A stretch of DNA of 64,000 bases. Origin: an uncultured Lachnospiraceae bacterium. Its GTDB lineage: Bacteria > Bacillota > Clostridia > Lachnospirales > Lachnospiraceae. The notes beneath the pieces are model-generated. The model saw only the letters and a program-made list of their open reading frames with translations. It ran no database searches and was not told the DNA's origin. The stretch covers positions 1 through 64,000 of the forward strand of contig CAJTJY010000016.1 of NCBI GenBank assembly GCA_910576975.1. The letters run 5' to 3'. Positions within the stretch are counted from its first letter, which is position 1. Every line of letters starts with the position of its first letter. Positions 26,303-35,255 of this stretch are shown here, in pieces. The position numbers and the translations under genes are program-made.

Positions 26303-27913
26303 TTATCTCTTCAGATTTACTAACTCCTCCAACAAGCTGTCAGAAGTGGTAATAATTCTGGAATTTGCCTGGAATCCTCTCTGAGTAGTGATCATCTCAG
26401 TAAACTCATTTGCAAGATCTACATTGGACATTTCAAGAACGCCGCTAGACATCTTGCCCCCGTCTGCAGTAATATCCTGGCCTATGCCGTCAAATTCGCC
26501 GGAGTTCAAGGTTGACTGGTAACAGTTCTCTCCCAACTTCTCCAAACCTGCCGGATTCGCAAATTTTGCCACTGCAATCTGCCCCAGCAGCCTTCTAGTT
26601 CCATTATCGTAGCTTGCATGAATTTCTCCGTTTTCTGCAACTTCCAATCCAGACATCCTTCCTAAGCGCCTGCCAAGCCCATTCAGTCCTTTGACATCTC
26701 CCTTGTCTACGGAAAGAGTACAATTCTTGCCATTAGAATAACATCCTGACGTGGAAAAATCAACATTGATATTTCGGAATTCTCCGCCTAGAGCTGACAA
26801 TTTCAAAAGGACAGAATCTGAACCTTCTTGACCAATATACTGGAAAACTCCTGCATCTGGTTCATCTTCTTTAAAGTCCAGCTCATAGCCATATATCGTC
26901 TCCGTATAACTGTAAACTGCTGAATTGCCATTGGCCGTTACCTTGTCAAGCGTAAAATCCTGCGCCTGTTTGTCAGAAATTCCAAACATGGAAGTGACAG
27001 AATATTCTATCGTAGGATCATCGGCAGCCACAAACTTCTTGTTATCGGGATCATAGTTGAGCACATTTCCCTCTTCATCCCGGAACTGACCACCCACATA
27101 TGTAAAACCGCCCGCAAGATTATAAGATCGCTGCACATTGTTAGGTTCTCCAAATACATTTGTCATGGTATTGCCTTCTACGGCAAGATAATCCTGTAAA
27201 ACAGAATGATTATTGGCATCTAAGACATCTGTAAGCTCTACGGTATAGGTCAAAGTATCCACATTTGCCGTCTTCACTGCGAATTTGGCAGTATAACTAT
27301 ATCCCAATGCATCGAAGAAGTTGAGGCTCATAATGTAGCCGTCATCACTGTTTACCTGAACGTTATTCTTATCTAAGATTCCTGCACAGGTTGCTTCCGT
27401 CGTCGCCTCTGGCGGAGAAGTCTGATTGGATTCCTGCATGACACGCAGCGGAGAAACCGTATCCTTTCGGATTGTTCCGGTAGTAGGATCTACCTGCCAT
27501 CCCATGACATTATATCCGGTCGCTTTCGTTGCCAATGTTCCAGAACCATCAATATAAAATGCTCCTGCCTTTGTAAAGACATTCTCTGATCCATTGTTGA
27601 CAATGAAGAAACTATCTCCTGTTATTCTCAAATCCCAACCGTCTCCAGTAGTCTGGGTGGATCCTGGTGAAGTGATATTTACAGACGTGGAACCAGTGGT
27701 AACGCCAAGACCAATCTGCTTTGCATTAACACCGCCCTTATTTTCTGTAGCGCCAGATGCGTTTGACATGTTCTGGTACATAAGATCACTGAATGTGGTA
27801 CTGGATGATTTAAATGCTACTGTATTTACGTTCGCAATATTGTTACCGATTACATCCATCTTTGTCTGGTGGGTTCTTAATCCTGACACACCAGAATACA
27901 ATGCTCTCATCAT
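26303..27913 (-). CDS. flgE: Flagellar hook protein FlgE
   Basis: This 536-residue hook subunit has the conserved N-terminal rod-like motif ALYSGVSGLRTHQTKMD with NNIANVNTVAFK, large variable middle domains and a C-terminal motif with VDLANEFTEMITTQRGFQ. ATG 27913 lies ten bases after TAGGAGG; the second ATG is also possible. Hook length is set by FliK and cap assembly by FlgD, both just upstream. Confidence 0.95.
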   Translation of the reverse strand: MMRALYSGVSGLRTHQTKMDVIGNNIANVNTVAFKSSSTTFSDLMYQNMSNASGATENKGGVNAKQIGLGVTTGSTSVNITSPGSTQTTGDGWDLRITGDSFFIVNNGSENVFTKAGAFYIDGSGTLATKATGYNVMGWQVDPTTGTIRKDTVSPLRVMQESNQTSPPEATTEATCAGILDKNNVQVNSDDGYIMSLNFFDALGYSYTAKFAVKTANVDTLTYTVELTDVLDANNHSVLQDYLAVEGNTMTNVFGEPNNVQRSYNLAGGFTYVGGQFRDEEGNVLNYDPDNKKFVAADDPTIEYSVTSMFGISDKQAQDFTLDKVTANGNSAVYSYTETIYGYELDFKEDEPDAGVFQYIGQEGSDSVLLKLSALGGEFRNINVDFSTSGCYSNGKNCTLSVDKGDVKGLNGLGRRLGRMSGLEVAENGEIHASYDNGTRRLLGQIAVAKFANPAGLEKLGENCYQSTLNSGEFDGIGQDITADGGKMSSGVLEMSNVDLANEFTEMITTQRGFQANSRIITTSDSLLEELVNLKR

Positions 27914-27996
27914 AATGAATTGACCTCCTAATTCTTTGTGCCGTATGATCTTCTCTGTCATTCAAAGATCTTTCGCTTCCTATTATTTAGGTCCAG

Positions 27997-28398
27997 CTAC
28001 ATAATTACGGCTCCATCAATATTTGTATAAACATTTTCTTCTGACTCTTTCTGATCCATGGCTGTCACCACTGTCTTGTTTGGCACATTCACAATAAAAG
28101 AATATGTATCGACAATTACCAGAGATTCTTTCATGCCTTTTGCCTCTGCCTTTTCTGCACCTGTCTCCAAACGTTCTTTTTGCTCATTGGATAGCTCTAT
28201 ATTCCTGCTCTGCAGCCGCATCGATGCATGCTTGGAAAATTTCAATGGATAATTTTCCTCTGATGCCGACTGCCTACGCCTTAATATCTCCTGAAATGAT
28301 ACTTCTGGAGCTGCCGCCGCAGAATCTATGCTGCCATGTTTCAGATATTGGTCTGTGATCTGTTCAATCGAAGAGAATTGATTTGAAATTTTATTCAT
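27997..28398 (-). CDS. TIGR02530-type flagellar operon protein
   Basis: This 133-residue protein matches the small family found next to flgD/flgE in many Firmicutes (KFSKHASMRLQSRNIELS in the middle, then a C-terminal beta stretch with VIVDTYSFIVNVPNKTVVTA). The function is unknown; context suggests a hook-assembly role. It lies between flgD and flgE. Confidence 0.82.
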   Translation of the reverse strand: MNKISNQFSSIEQITDQYLKHGSIDSAAAAPEVSFQEILRRRQSASEENYPLKFSKHASMRLQSRNIELSNEQKERLETGAEKAEAKGMKESLVIVDTYSFIVNVPNKTVVTAMDQKESEENVYTNIDGAVIM

Positions 28399-28438
28399 AT
28401 GCTCTCTCCATTCTAAGCGTCCCTGCTTCCCTCTGAAA

Positions 28439-29176
28439 TTATGCTTTCGGGGTATCCTCCTTGTTATCTGTTCCTTCTGTCCCTTCTACGCTGTCTTCTT
28501 CCTCTTTGGATTCATCATCACTGCCTTCCGTCTTATCTAATTCTTTCATCTTGGCAAGCAATTCCTGCAGTTTTTTAAGAGAAGAAGAATAATATTTTTC
28601 AATAAATTTCTGCTGATAAGTGGTCAGGCTGTTATATGCTTTCCTTACGATTTCCAAATCCTCTTTGTCTGCCAGTGTCAGCTTCTTGGGATCCGGAAGC
28701 TCATCAATTACCTTTTTAAAGTCTTCTCCAATTGAAAGAGCGTCTAGATAATCATCATCAATGACTCTGTCTAAGTCATCCAAAGAGTACAATTGCTCAT
28801 CAATAGAAACATATAATTTGCCTCTCTCTTTTACAATATAGTCCACTTTTCCTTGAACAATGTTGGAAGCGCCTGTATTGCTGGTTACTTTCATGATCAC
28901 CGTCTTTCCTACCAGGTTCGTGGCCTGTTGCGCTTCCATGGTAGTATTCAGATTCTGCATTTCCTCCAATGACGAGAAAGTTGCCAATTGTGAAATATAC
29001 TCCGTATTGGAAGTAGGTTCCAAAGGATCCTGGTATTTCATCTGAGCCACCAAAAGCTGCAAGAACGCTTCTTTATCCAACGAACTGTTGCTTGATTTCG
29101 TCACTTGCGATAAAGAATTGCTGGAAGCTGTATTATCTACGACCTCGCCGTCTTTGACTGGTATAATGATTCCCAT
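28439..29176 (-). CDS. flgD: Hook cap protein FlgD with an extra helical domain
   Basis: FlgD caps the growing hook. Residues 33-80 hold the family motif (DKEAFLQLLVAQMKYQDPLE and ISQLATFSSLEEMQN), followed by a small beta domain (about 88-135). Residues about 152-213 form an added helical segment with the pattern of repeats in Gram-positive surface proteins: LPDPKKLTLADKEDLEIVR, then AYNSLTTYQQKFI. A Glu/Asp-rich tail ends the 245-residue protein. The added domain is unusual for FlgD. Confidence 0.88.
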   Translation of the reverse strand: MGIIIPVKDGEVVDNTASSNSLSQVTKSSNSSLDKEAFLQLLVAQMKYQDPLEPTSNTEYISQLATFSSLEEMQNLNTTMEAQQATNLVGKTVIMKVTSNTGASNIVQGKVDYIVKERGKLYVSIDEQLYSLDDLDRVIDDDYLDALSIGEDFKKVIDELPDPKKLTLADKEDLEIVRKAYNSLTTYQQKFIEKYYSSSLKKLQELLAKMKELDKTEGSDDESKEEEDSVEGTEGTDNKEDTPKA

Positions 29177-29197
29177 TTCGTCTCTCCTTTCTTTAAA

Positions 29198-30694
29198 TTA
29201 TATTGCCACATTCATGCTATTGCCTTGTTCTGCCATCATCTTTGCCACAAGGGTCTCTTCCTCTGACATCAATCCTTCCAATTCATCGAGATTGTTGAGA
29301 TTAATATTTCTTCTTCCTGTCCTTTGCGCCTGTTCTTCTTGCTGCTCTCTCGCGGCATTGTTCTGATTTTGCTCCAGGTTGCGTTCGAATTCATGACTGG
29401 CAATGGTAACTTCAATGGCCTCCACTTTCATGCCCTGCTGATTCATATTTTCTTTCAGTACGACAAGCTGGCTTTCTAAGGCCTCTTTTACGGCTTCGTT
29501 CTGTGCTGCAAGCTGGGCAGTAATGACGCCTTCCCTTGAAACAACCTGAAGATATACCTTTCCTAAATTCGCAGGATTCAACTGCATCTCAATGGAAGAT
29601 TCTGCCTGACCGACAATCACTCTTGTCATTTGGCTGACTTGCCGTAAAATATCCTCCACATTGACTCTGGTCTGGACCACTGTCTGAGTTACTTCCACTG
29701 TCTGACCTTGATTAATCGTCTGTGTCGTCGTCTGATAAGTAATGTGCGTCTGACGGTTCTCTGCCTTTTCATTTCCCTTGGCATCCTGTGTCAGTTCCGT
29801 GTAAGACTTCTCTCCTTGACTGCTTTCTGCGTCGCTTTCCTCCGCTTGCTGCTGTCCCTCGGGATTCTGCACTTGCATCTGTGCATCTTGCTGTTTTGAA
29901 TCAATGTCAGTTGTCTGGGAAATTGCTTCCCTCTGGACTTCCTCTTCACTCACAGCGGTATGTAAAGCTCCTTGAAGAGTTCCTGCCTCTTTCGTAATAT
30001 TAACGGCTTTCTCTTCTGTATCCGCAACTGGATGTTGTGCCAACATCTCCTCATCAAGCTCCTGATTCGTACTTTCTGGCGTTTCTTTGGATATCAGGCT
30101 CTCCAATTGCTCTTTCCACTGGCTCATTTCTTCCGGCGTCAAATCCAGATTTCCTGCAAGCTCCTGAGATAATTCACTGATCTCTCCTATAAGCTGCTGA
30201 AAATCTTCATTTAGCAGTAATCCAGCAATATCGTCACTGCCTGTCAGTTCCATTACTAGACCCGCCAGCTTGGAAGGATCCATTAAATCAAGGACAGAAA
30301 GTCCCAATGCTTCCATCTGCTGCGTAAGCTCTTCCTGGGAAATCCCAAGCTTTTCAGCTATCACTTCCTTTACTTCGCTCTCATATGCCTCAAGCTTTTC
30401 AGTGGCATCATTCGGCAATTTATTCTGCATGTCAGTGGATTCACTTCGGGAAATGCTATTCTCCCGGTATCCGGATTTCACAGATTCTTTTTCATAAAAA
30501 TTCTGTTCTGCTCCCACAGATTTTACCGTTTTTTGTGCGTGACCGCCAGAAAAAAATTCTCTGTCCCCTCCGCCTGCTGTCTGACTTAAAAATGCGCCAA
30601 ATGCAATGTCAGCTTGTTGGGACTGCTTCTGTGCCTGTAAAAGTTCCGGACTGCTCATTAATGATGCAATCTGGGCTATTTTACTGGTAATCAT
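29198..30694 (-). CDS. fliK: Hook-length control protein FliK
   Basis: This 498-residue protein has a long low-complexity, Gln/Glu-rich N-terminal ruler region and a C-terminal Flg_hook domain with LNPANLGKVYLQVVSREG and the helix ESQLVVLKENMNQQGMKVEA. ATG 30694 is preferred because GGAGG lies seven bases upstream, whereas ATG 30700 is only one base from it. Confidence 0.9.
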   Translation of the reverse strand: MITSKIAQIASLMSSPELLQAQKQSQQADIAFGAFLSQTAGGGDREFFSGGHAQKTVKSVGAEQNFYEKESVKSGYRENSISRSESTDMQNKLPNDATEKLEAYESEVKEVIAEKLGISQEELTQQMEALGLSVLDLMDPSKLAGLVMELTGSDDIAGLLLNEDFQQLIGEISELSQELAGNLDLTPEEMSQWKEQLESLISKETPESTNQELDEEMLAQHPVADTEEKAVNITKEAGTLQGALHTAVSEEEVQREAISQTTDIDSKQQDAQMQVQNPEGQQQAEESDAESSQGEKSYTELTQDAKGNEKAENRQTHITYQTTTQTINQGQTVEVTQTVVQTRVNVEDILRQVSQMTRVIVGQAESSIEMQLNPANLGKVYLQVVSREGVITAQLAAQNEAVKEALESQLVVLKENMNQQGMKVEAIEVTIASHEFERNLEQNQNNAAREQQEEQAQRTGRRNINLNNLDELEGLMSEEETLVAKMMAEQGNSMNVAI

Positions 30695-30786
30695 CTTCAT
30701 TCCTCCTTTCTATGATTTTTATTTATTATAAAATCCCAAGCTGGGATCCTATAACCTCTTCCATCCTGCCACAATGGCAATATGCA

Positions 30787-31629
30787 TTAAGGCTCCATGA
30801 TCTTTGTAAGCCTTGCGGCAATCTGGGAATCCATGGCGTCCATAATCTTAGCTCTCGCATCGATATCCATATTTTCCAAAATTTTTGCCACCAAATTTAA
30901 ATCATCTGTCATCTCTTCCATCAATGCCGCAGCTTGTTTCGGCTTCATCGAAGCATATGTATTCACGTAATTCTGAATTTCGTCATTGCCCTGCTGCTGC
31001 TGAATCACCTGCTTATATAACACTTCCGCATTCGCAGGATCAATGCTCTCATAATATGCTTGATATTCTGATATATCGGGTGCTTTCTCGTTAAACACAA
31101 CATCTTTGTAAAATTGATTTTTCTCTTGCTCAAAAGCAGCCTGCTGATTTTCAAATTCTTTGAGCCTTGCCACCTCTGCCTCCAACTGTGCCACTCGATC
31201 AGAATCGCCTTCTGTCTTAGTCTGGGCATTTGACAGCTCCACTTCCAATTCTTTGATACGGTCAATCGCGTCACTCAACGAAGTATATGGATACTGTGCG
31301 TCAACCGTGGTATCTTTCTTGACAGTTTCTGGCAATATTGTATTGATATACGGAACATCCTTTAATATAGGGTGTAACACAGTGGAGCCAAATCCTCCGA
31401 TATCCATCTTAATTACCAATGCAAGAATAGCCAGCCAAATCACAATGAAGACAATTGTAGCCAGAATAACCGCCAGTTTGCTTCCCCCTTCTTCCTCCTC
31501 TGGCGTCTCCTGATGCGCCTCATTCTTCTTGATATTCTTTTCTTCTTTTTTGCGGGCCTTTTCGGCTTTTTTTTGAGCCTTTTTGTCTAAACCGCCTGTT
31601 TCTTCTTGGTCTAACACTGAATCTGCCAT
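30787..31629 (-). CDS. ylxF: YlxF/MotE-type flagellar protein
   Basis: This 280-residue protein has a charged Lys/Glu-rich N-terminus, one membrane helix (about 53-75), a coiled coil (about 120-165) and a C-terminal MgtE_N-like domain (YASMKPKQAAALMEEM, then ARAKIMDAMDSQIAARL). This matches YlxF of Bacillus and MotE of Campylobacter, a chaperone for the stator protein MotB. It lies between fliJ and fliK, the position of ylxF in B. subtilis. Confidence 0.82.
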   Translation of the reverse strand: MADSVLDQEETGGLDKKAQKKAEKARKKEEKNIKKNEAHQETPEEEEGGSKLAVILATIVFIVIWLAILALVIKMDIGGFGSTVLHPILKDVPYINTILPETVKKDTTVDAQYPYTSLSDAIDRIKELEVELSNAQTKTEGDSDRVAQLEAEVARLKEFENQQAAFEQEKNQFYKDVVFNEKAPDISEYQAYYESIDPANAEVLYKQVIQQQQGNDEIQNYVNTYASMKPKQAAALMEEMTDDLNLVAKILENMDIDARAKIMDAMDSQIAARLTKIMEP

Positions 31630-31640
31630 ATTTTCACCGC

Positions 31641-32090
31641 CTATCCTTCTATTACATGATTGTGGGTAAAGCTTACCAATTCATCCACAGCCTTGCTTTC
31701 TTCTCTTTCCAACTCTCTTTTAAATTCCTCAAAAGCCTTATCTTTCAAAATCTCATGCGTTTTCCGCTCAATCATAACATTTTGTAAATGTTTTCTGGCG
31801 CTTTCCAAATTTCGTTCCGCTACATGGACAGCAAGCGTTTGATTTCGGATTGCTCCTTTCATGGTCTCTATAGCCGTTCGGTTTACCCGAATTTCCTGAA
31901 AATTCAACCGATCCTCCACTAGCTCCCGCGCCCGGATTTCATAGGCGTTTTTCCTTTGCACCAGTCCCTCGAGCTTCTCCTCTTCTTTATTTAATTTTGC
32001 TGCAGCAATGGAAAAAGACGTCTTTGCCTGAGTCTCTAGCTTATATTTAATGTCCAGGATATTCTGCATTTTATATGTAAACTTTGCCAT
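31641..32090 (-). CDS. fliJ: Flagellar export chaperone FliJ
   Basis: This 149-residue, almost wholly helical coiled-coil protein starts AKFTYKMQNILDIKYKLE, typical of FliJ. It is the central stalk of the FliI ATPase and links it to FlhA. ATG 32090 is chosen for the family start; it follows fliI by 27 bases. Confidence 0.9.
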   Translation of the reverse strand: MAKFTYKMQNILDIKYKLETQAKTSFSIAAAKLNKEEEKLEGLVQRKNAYEIRARELVEDRLNFQEIRVNRTAIETMKGAIRNQTLAVHVAERNLESARKHLQNVMIERKTHEILKDKAFEEFKRELEREESKAVDELVSFTHNHVIEG

Positions 32091-32117
32091 AAATACCTCT
32101 ATCATTATATACAAATA

Positions 32118-33422
32118 TTAAAAAATTTGTTCCATCATGTCTATTATCTCTTCAAAACTAAATTTGTCATGTGTTTCCTGTAATAAAAATCTGTTTACTT
32201 CATCAATTTTGTCAATTGCATAATCAATATTTTTGTTGGAACCACTCTTATAAGCCCCAATATTAATCAAATCCTCTGCTTCCCTGTACGTAGCAAGAAC
32301 ATTCTTCAAATTTCCTGCCGCTTCTTTGTGCTCCTTTCTCGCAATCGAACTCATGACACGGGAAATGCTTTGCAGCACGTCTATCGCTGGGTAATGATTT
32401 TTATGGGCAAGCTTTCTATCCAGCATGATATGCCCATCGAGGATACTCCTCGCCGTATCTGTAATCGGCTCATTAAAATCGTCCCCATCCACCAAGACCG
32501 TATATAGCCCGGTAATAGAGCCCTTGTCCGAATTTCCTGCCCGCTCTAAGAGTTTTGGCATTTCCGAATATACGCTTGGCGGATACCCCCGGGTAACCGG
32601 AGGCTCTCCGGATGCAAGCCCGATTTCCCGCTGTGCCATGGAAAAACGAGTCAGGGAATCCATCATAAGCAGCACGTCTTTGCCCTGATCCCGGAAATAT
32701 TCAGCAATTGCCGTAGCTGTCTTGGCAGCATTTCTCCGAAGCAATGCCGGTCGGTCGGAAGTGGCCACGATTACTACGGAACGCCGCATCCCCTCCTCCC
32801 CCATGTCTCGTTCGATAAATTCTCTTACTTCTCTGCCACGCTCGCCAATCAAAGCAATAACATTGATATCTGCACGGGTATTTCTGGCAAACATTCCAAG
32901 CAGGGTACTTTTTCCCACTCCAGAACCCGCAAAAATTCCGATTCTCTGTCCCTTTCCCACTGTGATCAAGCCATCTACCGCTTTTACTCCCAAGGGCAAT
33001 ACCTCATCAATAATCACTCTCGCCATAGGATCTGGAGGCGCCGCGTCTACCGGATATTCTTCCCTCAGCGCCAATGCTTCTATATCTGTAGGGCGTCCCA
33101 TGCCATCCAGGGTATGTCCTAGCATCTCATCTCCCACGAAAACAGACAAAGGATGTCCCGTATTCTCTACGATACATCCCACGCCAAGCCCCTCCACACT
33201 CTCATAAGGCATCAGAAGCAGCCTTTTATCTCTGAACCCTACTACTTCTGCCATGATGGAGACATCCTTGTTTTTATCAATAATAATACGGCACAAGTCA
33301 TTCAGTTTGGCGTTTGGCCCTACAGACTCAATGGTAAGTCCTACGATTTTTACTACTTTTCCCAGATGCCTGTAATAAGTTGCATCCACAAGCTGATCAT
33401 ACTTATCTAAATTATATGTCAC
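32118..33422 (-). CDS. fliI: Flagellar export ATPase FliI
   Basis: This 434-residue F1-beta-like ATPase has Walker A GSGVGKST at 166-173, Walker B in DVLLMMDSLTRF and the GYPPSVYSEMPKLLERAG motif. It energises export with FliH and FliJ. The start is GTG 33422 with GAGGAAAG upstream. Confidence 0.97.
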   Translation of the reverse strand: MTYNLDKYDQLVDATYYRHLGKVVKIVGLTIESVGPNAKLNDLCRIIIDKNKDVSIMAEVVGFRDKRLLLMPYESVEGLGVGCIVENTGHPLSVFVGDEMLGHTLDGMGRPTDIEALALREEYPVDAAPPDPMARVIIDEVLPLGVKAVDGLITVGKGQRIGIFAGSGVGKSTLLGMFARNTRADINVIALIGERGREVREFIERDMGEEGMRRSVVIVATSDRPALLRRNAAKTATAIAEYFRDQGKDVLLMMDSLTRFSMAQREIGLASGEPPVTRGYPPSVYSEMPKLLERAGNSDKGSITGLYTVLVDGDDFNEPITDTARSILDGHIMLDRKLAHKNHYPAIDVLQSISRVMSSIARKEHKEAAGNLKNVLATYREAEDLINIGAYKSGSNKNIDYAIDKIDEVNRFLLQETHDKFSFEEIIDMMEQIF

Positions 33423-33432
33423 ATTACTTTCC

Positions 33433-34251
33433 TCACAAACTTAATGACTTTAATGATTTTATCATATTTTCAAGTTGTATGTCTATTCCGCAGTCAAACA
33501 CGCCGGAATCTGTTTCAATCATGCACTGCCGTTCCTGCAACGCCGCATCTGCCATAATTTCCACATGCACTGCGGCGCCAACCTGCTCTATGATCTCATT
33601 CTTATGCTCTTCCACAAACTGATAATCTTTCAGACTAACCCGAACCTGAAAGTCTTTGGTTCCTTCCGCATTCAAAATCACCTTTTGAATCAGATAAAGG
33701 AGTATTTGTTTTTTATCATCAAACTGTATGTGAAACACTTTTTCAAAAATATTGGCAACAATATCTACCAAATATGGCTCTAATTCCTGAATCTTCTGAT
33801 AATAGTCTTCTTCCAGCCTGCGCTGTTCTGCCTCAAGCTGCCTGCTCAACTCTTCCAGCCTGATTTCAGCTTTTGCATTTCCTTCCTGCTGCCCAGTTAT
33901 AAAGCCTTCATTTCTTGCCTGTTCCCGAATAACTTCCGCCTGATCTTTCGCATCAGCCAAAATGGCGTCCGCCTCTTCCCTGGCATTAGAAATGACATGT
34001 TCTGCCTCTTCCTGTGCCTGCTTTTTAATTTCCTCCGGAGAAATCTCTGGCTCCTTGGGAACTACGTCCACCACTTCCAGCTGCAGTCCAGCTACAAAGC
34101 CATCCACTGCTCCCTGTTGGTCAGGTCCCCGCATCTGCATCAATTTTTCCAGTTCCAGCTCATGCATTCGTTCTGCAACTTTCGTATTGGAATTGATCAC
34201 TCTAGCGCCCTGTCCGTTGGAAATATATCTCTGCTTATACAAATTAGACAA
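33433..34251 (-). CDS. fliH: Flagellar export regulator FliH
   Basis: This 272-residue protein has a coiled coil (about 85-170) followed by a C-terminal FliH/V-type ATPase E-like domain. TTG 34251 gives the family-type start SNLYKQRYI and lies nine bases after GGAGGTG. GTG 34263 is also in frame but overlaps that ribosome site. FliH holds FliI in check. The gene overlaps the end of fliG. Confidence 0.9.
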   Translation of the reverse strand: MSNLYKQRYISNGQGARVINSNTKVAERMHELELEKLMQMRGPDQQGAVDGFVAGLQLEVVDVVPKEPEISPEEIKKQAQEEAEHVISNAREEADAILADAKDQAEVIREQARNEGFITGQQEGNAKAEIRLEELSRQLEAEQRRLEEDYYQKIQELEPYLVDIVANIFEKVFHIQFDDKKQILLYLIQKVILNAEGTKDFQVRVSLKDYQFVEEHKNEIIEQVGAAVHVEIMADAALQERQCMIETDSGVFDCGIDIQLENMIKSLKSLSL

Positions 34252-35254
34252 CGATCTCGTCACCTCCGCCTCTGGAGATTACAATTTCTGCTGAATCCTC
34301 CAGCTTTCGAATAATACCGACAATCTTCTGCTGAGCTTCTTCCACGTCTTTCATACGGACTGGTCCCATATACTCCATGTCTTCCTTAATCATAGACGCA
34401 AGACGTTTTGACATATTCTTAAAGATGACATTCTGAACATCTTCATTAGCTGCTTTAAGCGCCACGCCCAGATCGTTGTTGTCTACATCACGAAGAACAC
34501 GCTGTATCGCACGATCATCCAAAAGAAGGATATCTTCAAATACGAACATCTTCTTACGGATTTCATCTGCCAATTCAGGTTCTTCAATTTCAAGAGATTC
34601 CATAATATGCTTCTCTGTTGCACGATCTACCGTATTCAAAATATTTACAACAGCATCTACGCCGCCGACAATGGTATAATCTTGATTTACCAAGGAGGAA
34701 AGCTTGCGTTCCAACACCCGTTCCACTTCCTTTATTACATCCGGAGAAGTCCGATCCATTAATGCGATACGCTTTGCAACGTCCGCCTGTTTCTCTGGCA
34801 CCAAAGAGCCGATAATTACCGATGCCTGACCCGCTGACAAATAAGAAAGAATCATAGCAATTGTCTGCGGATGTTCGTCCTGTATGAAATTCAGCAATTG
34901 CGAAGGATCTGTCTTTCGCACAAACTCGAAAGGACGTACCTGTAGAGAGGCTGTGAGCTTTGAAATAACGCCCTGCGCCTTCTCTTCGCCAAGAGCTTTC
35001 TCCAAAAGCTCCTTGGCATAACCAATACCTCCCTCTGCAATGTACTGCTGCGCCAGGCAGATCTGATAAAACTCATTCAGCACATCTTCCTTGGTTTGGG
35101 GAGAAATGCTTCTGGTATTGGCAATTTCCAATGTAAGTTCTTCAATCTCTTCTTCTTTTAAATGCTTGAATATTGAAGCTGATTTCTCCGGCCCTAATGC
35201 TATCAGCAAAATTGCCGCTTTTTGAATGCCATTATATTCTTCTGAACTCGCCAT
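34244..35254 (-). CDS. fliG: Motor switch protein FliG
   Basis: This 336-residue rotor protein has three armadillo-like domains. Motifs include GIQKAAILLIALGPEKSA at the N-terminus, EHPQTIAMILSYL in the middle domain and the C-terminal torque helix region with MFVFEDILLLDDRAIQRVLR. ATG 35254 has GGGAGTG upstream. It couples FliF to the C ring and to MotA. Confidence 0.97.
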   Translation of the reverse strand: MASSEEYNGIQKAAILLIALGPEKSASIFKHLKEEEIEELTLEIANTRSISPQTKEDVLNEFYQICLAQQYIAEGGIGYAKELLEKALGEEKAQGVISKLTASLQVRPFEFVRKTDPSQLLNFIQDEHPQTIAMILSYLSAGQASVIIGSLVPEKQADVAKRIALMDRTSPDVIKEVERVLERKLSSLVNQDYTIVGGVDAVVNILNTVDRATEKHIMESLEIEEPELADEIRKKMFVFEDILLLDDRAIQRVLRDVDNNDLGVALKAANEDVQNVIFKNMSKRLASMIKEDMEYMGPVRMKDVEEAQQKIVGIIRKLEDSAEIVISRGGGDEIVV

Positions 35255-35255
35255 A

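Noticed and set aside
30701..30786. Small hairpin (ATCCCA-GCT-TGGGAT) between ylxF and fliK as a terminator
   Set aside because: Stem is only 6 bp with four U and lies inside an operon; too weak to call.
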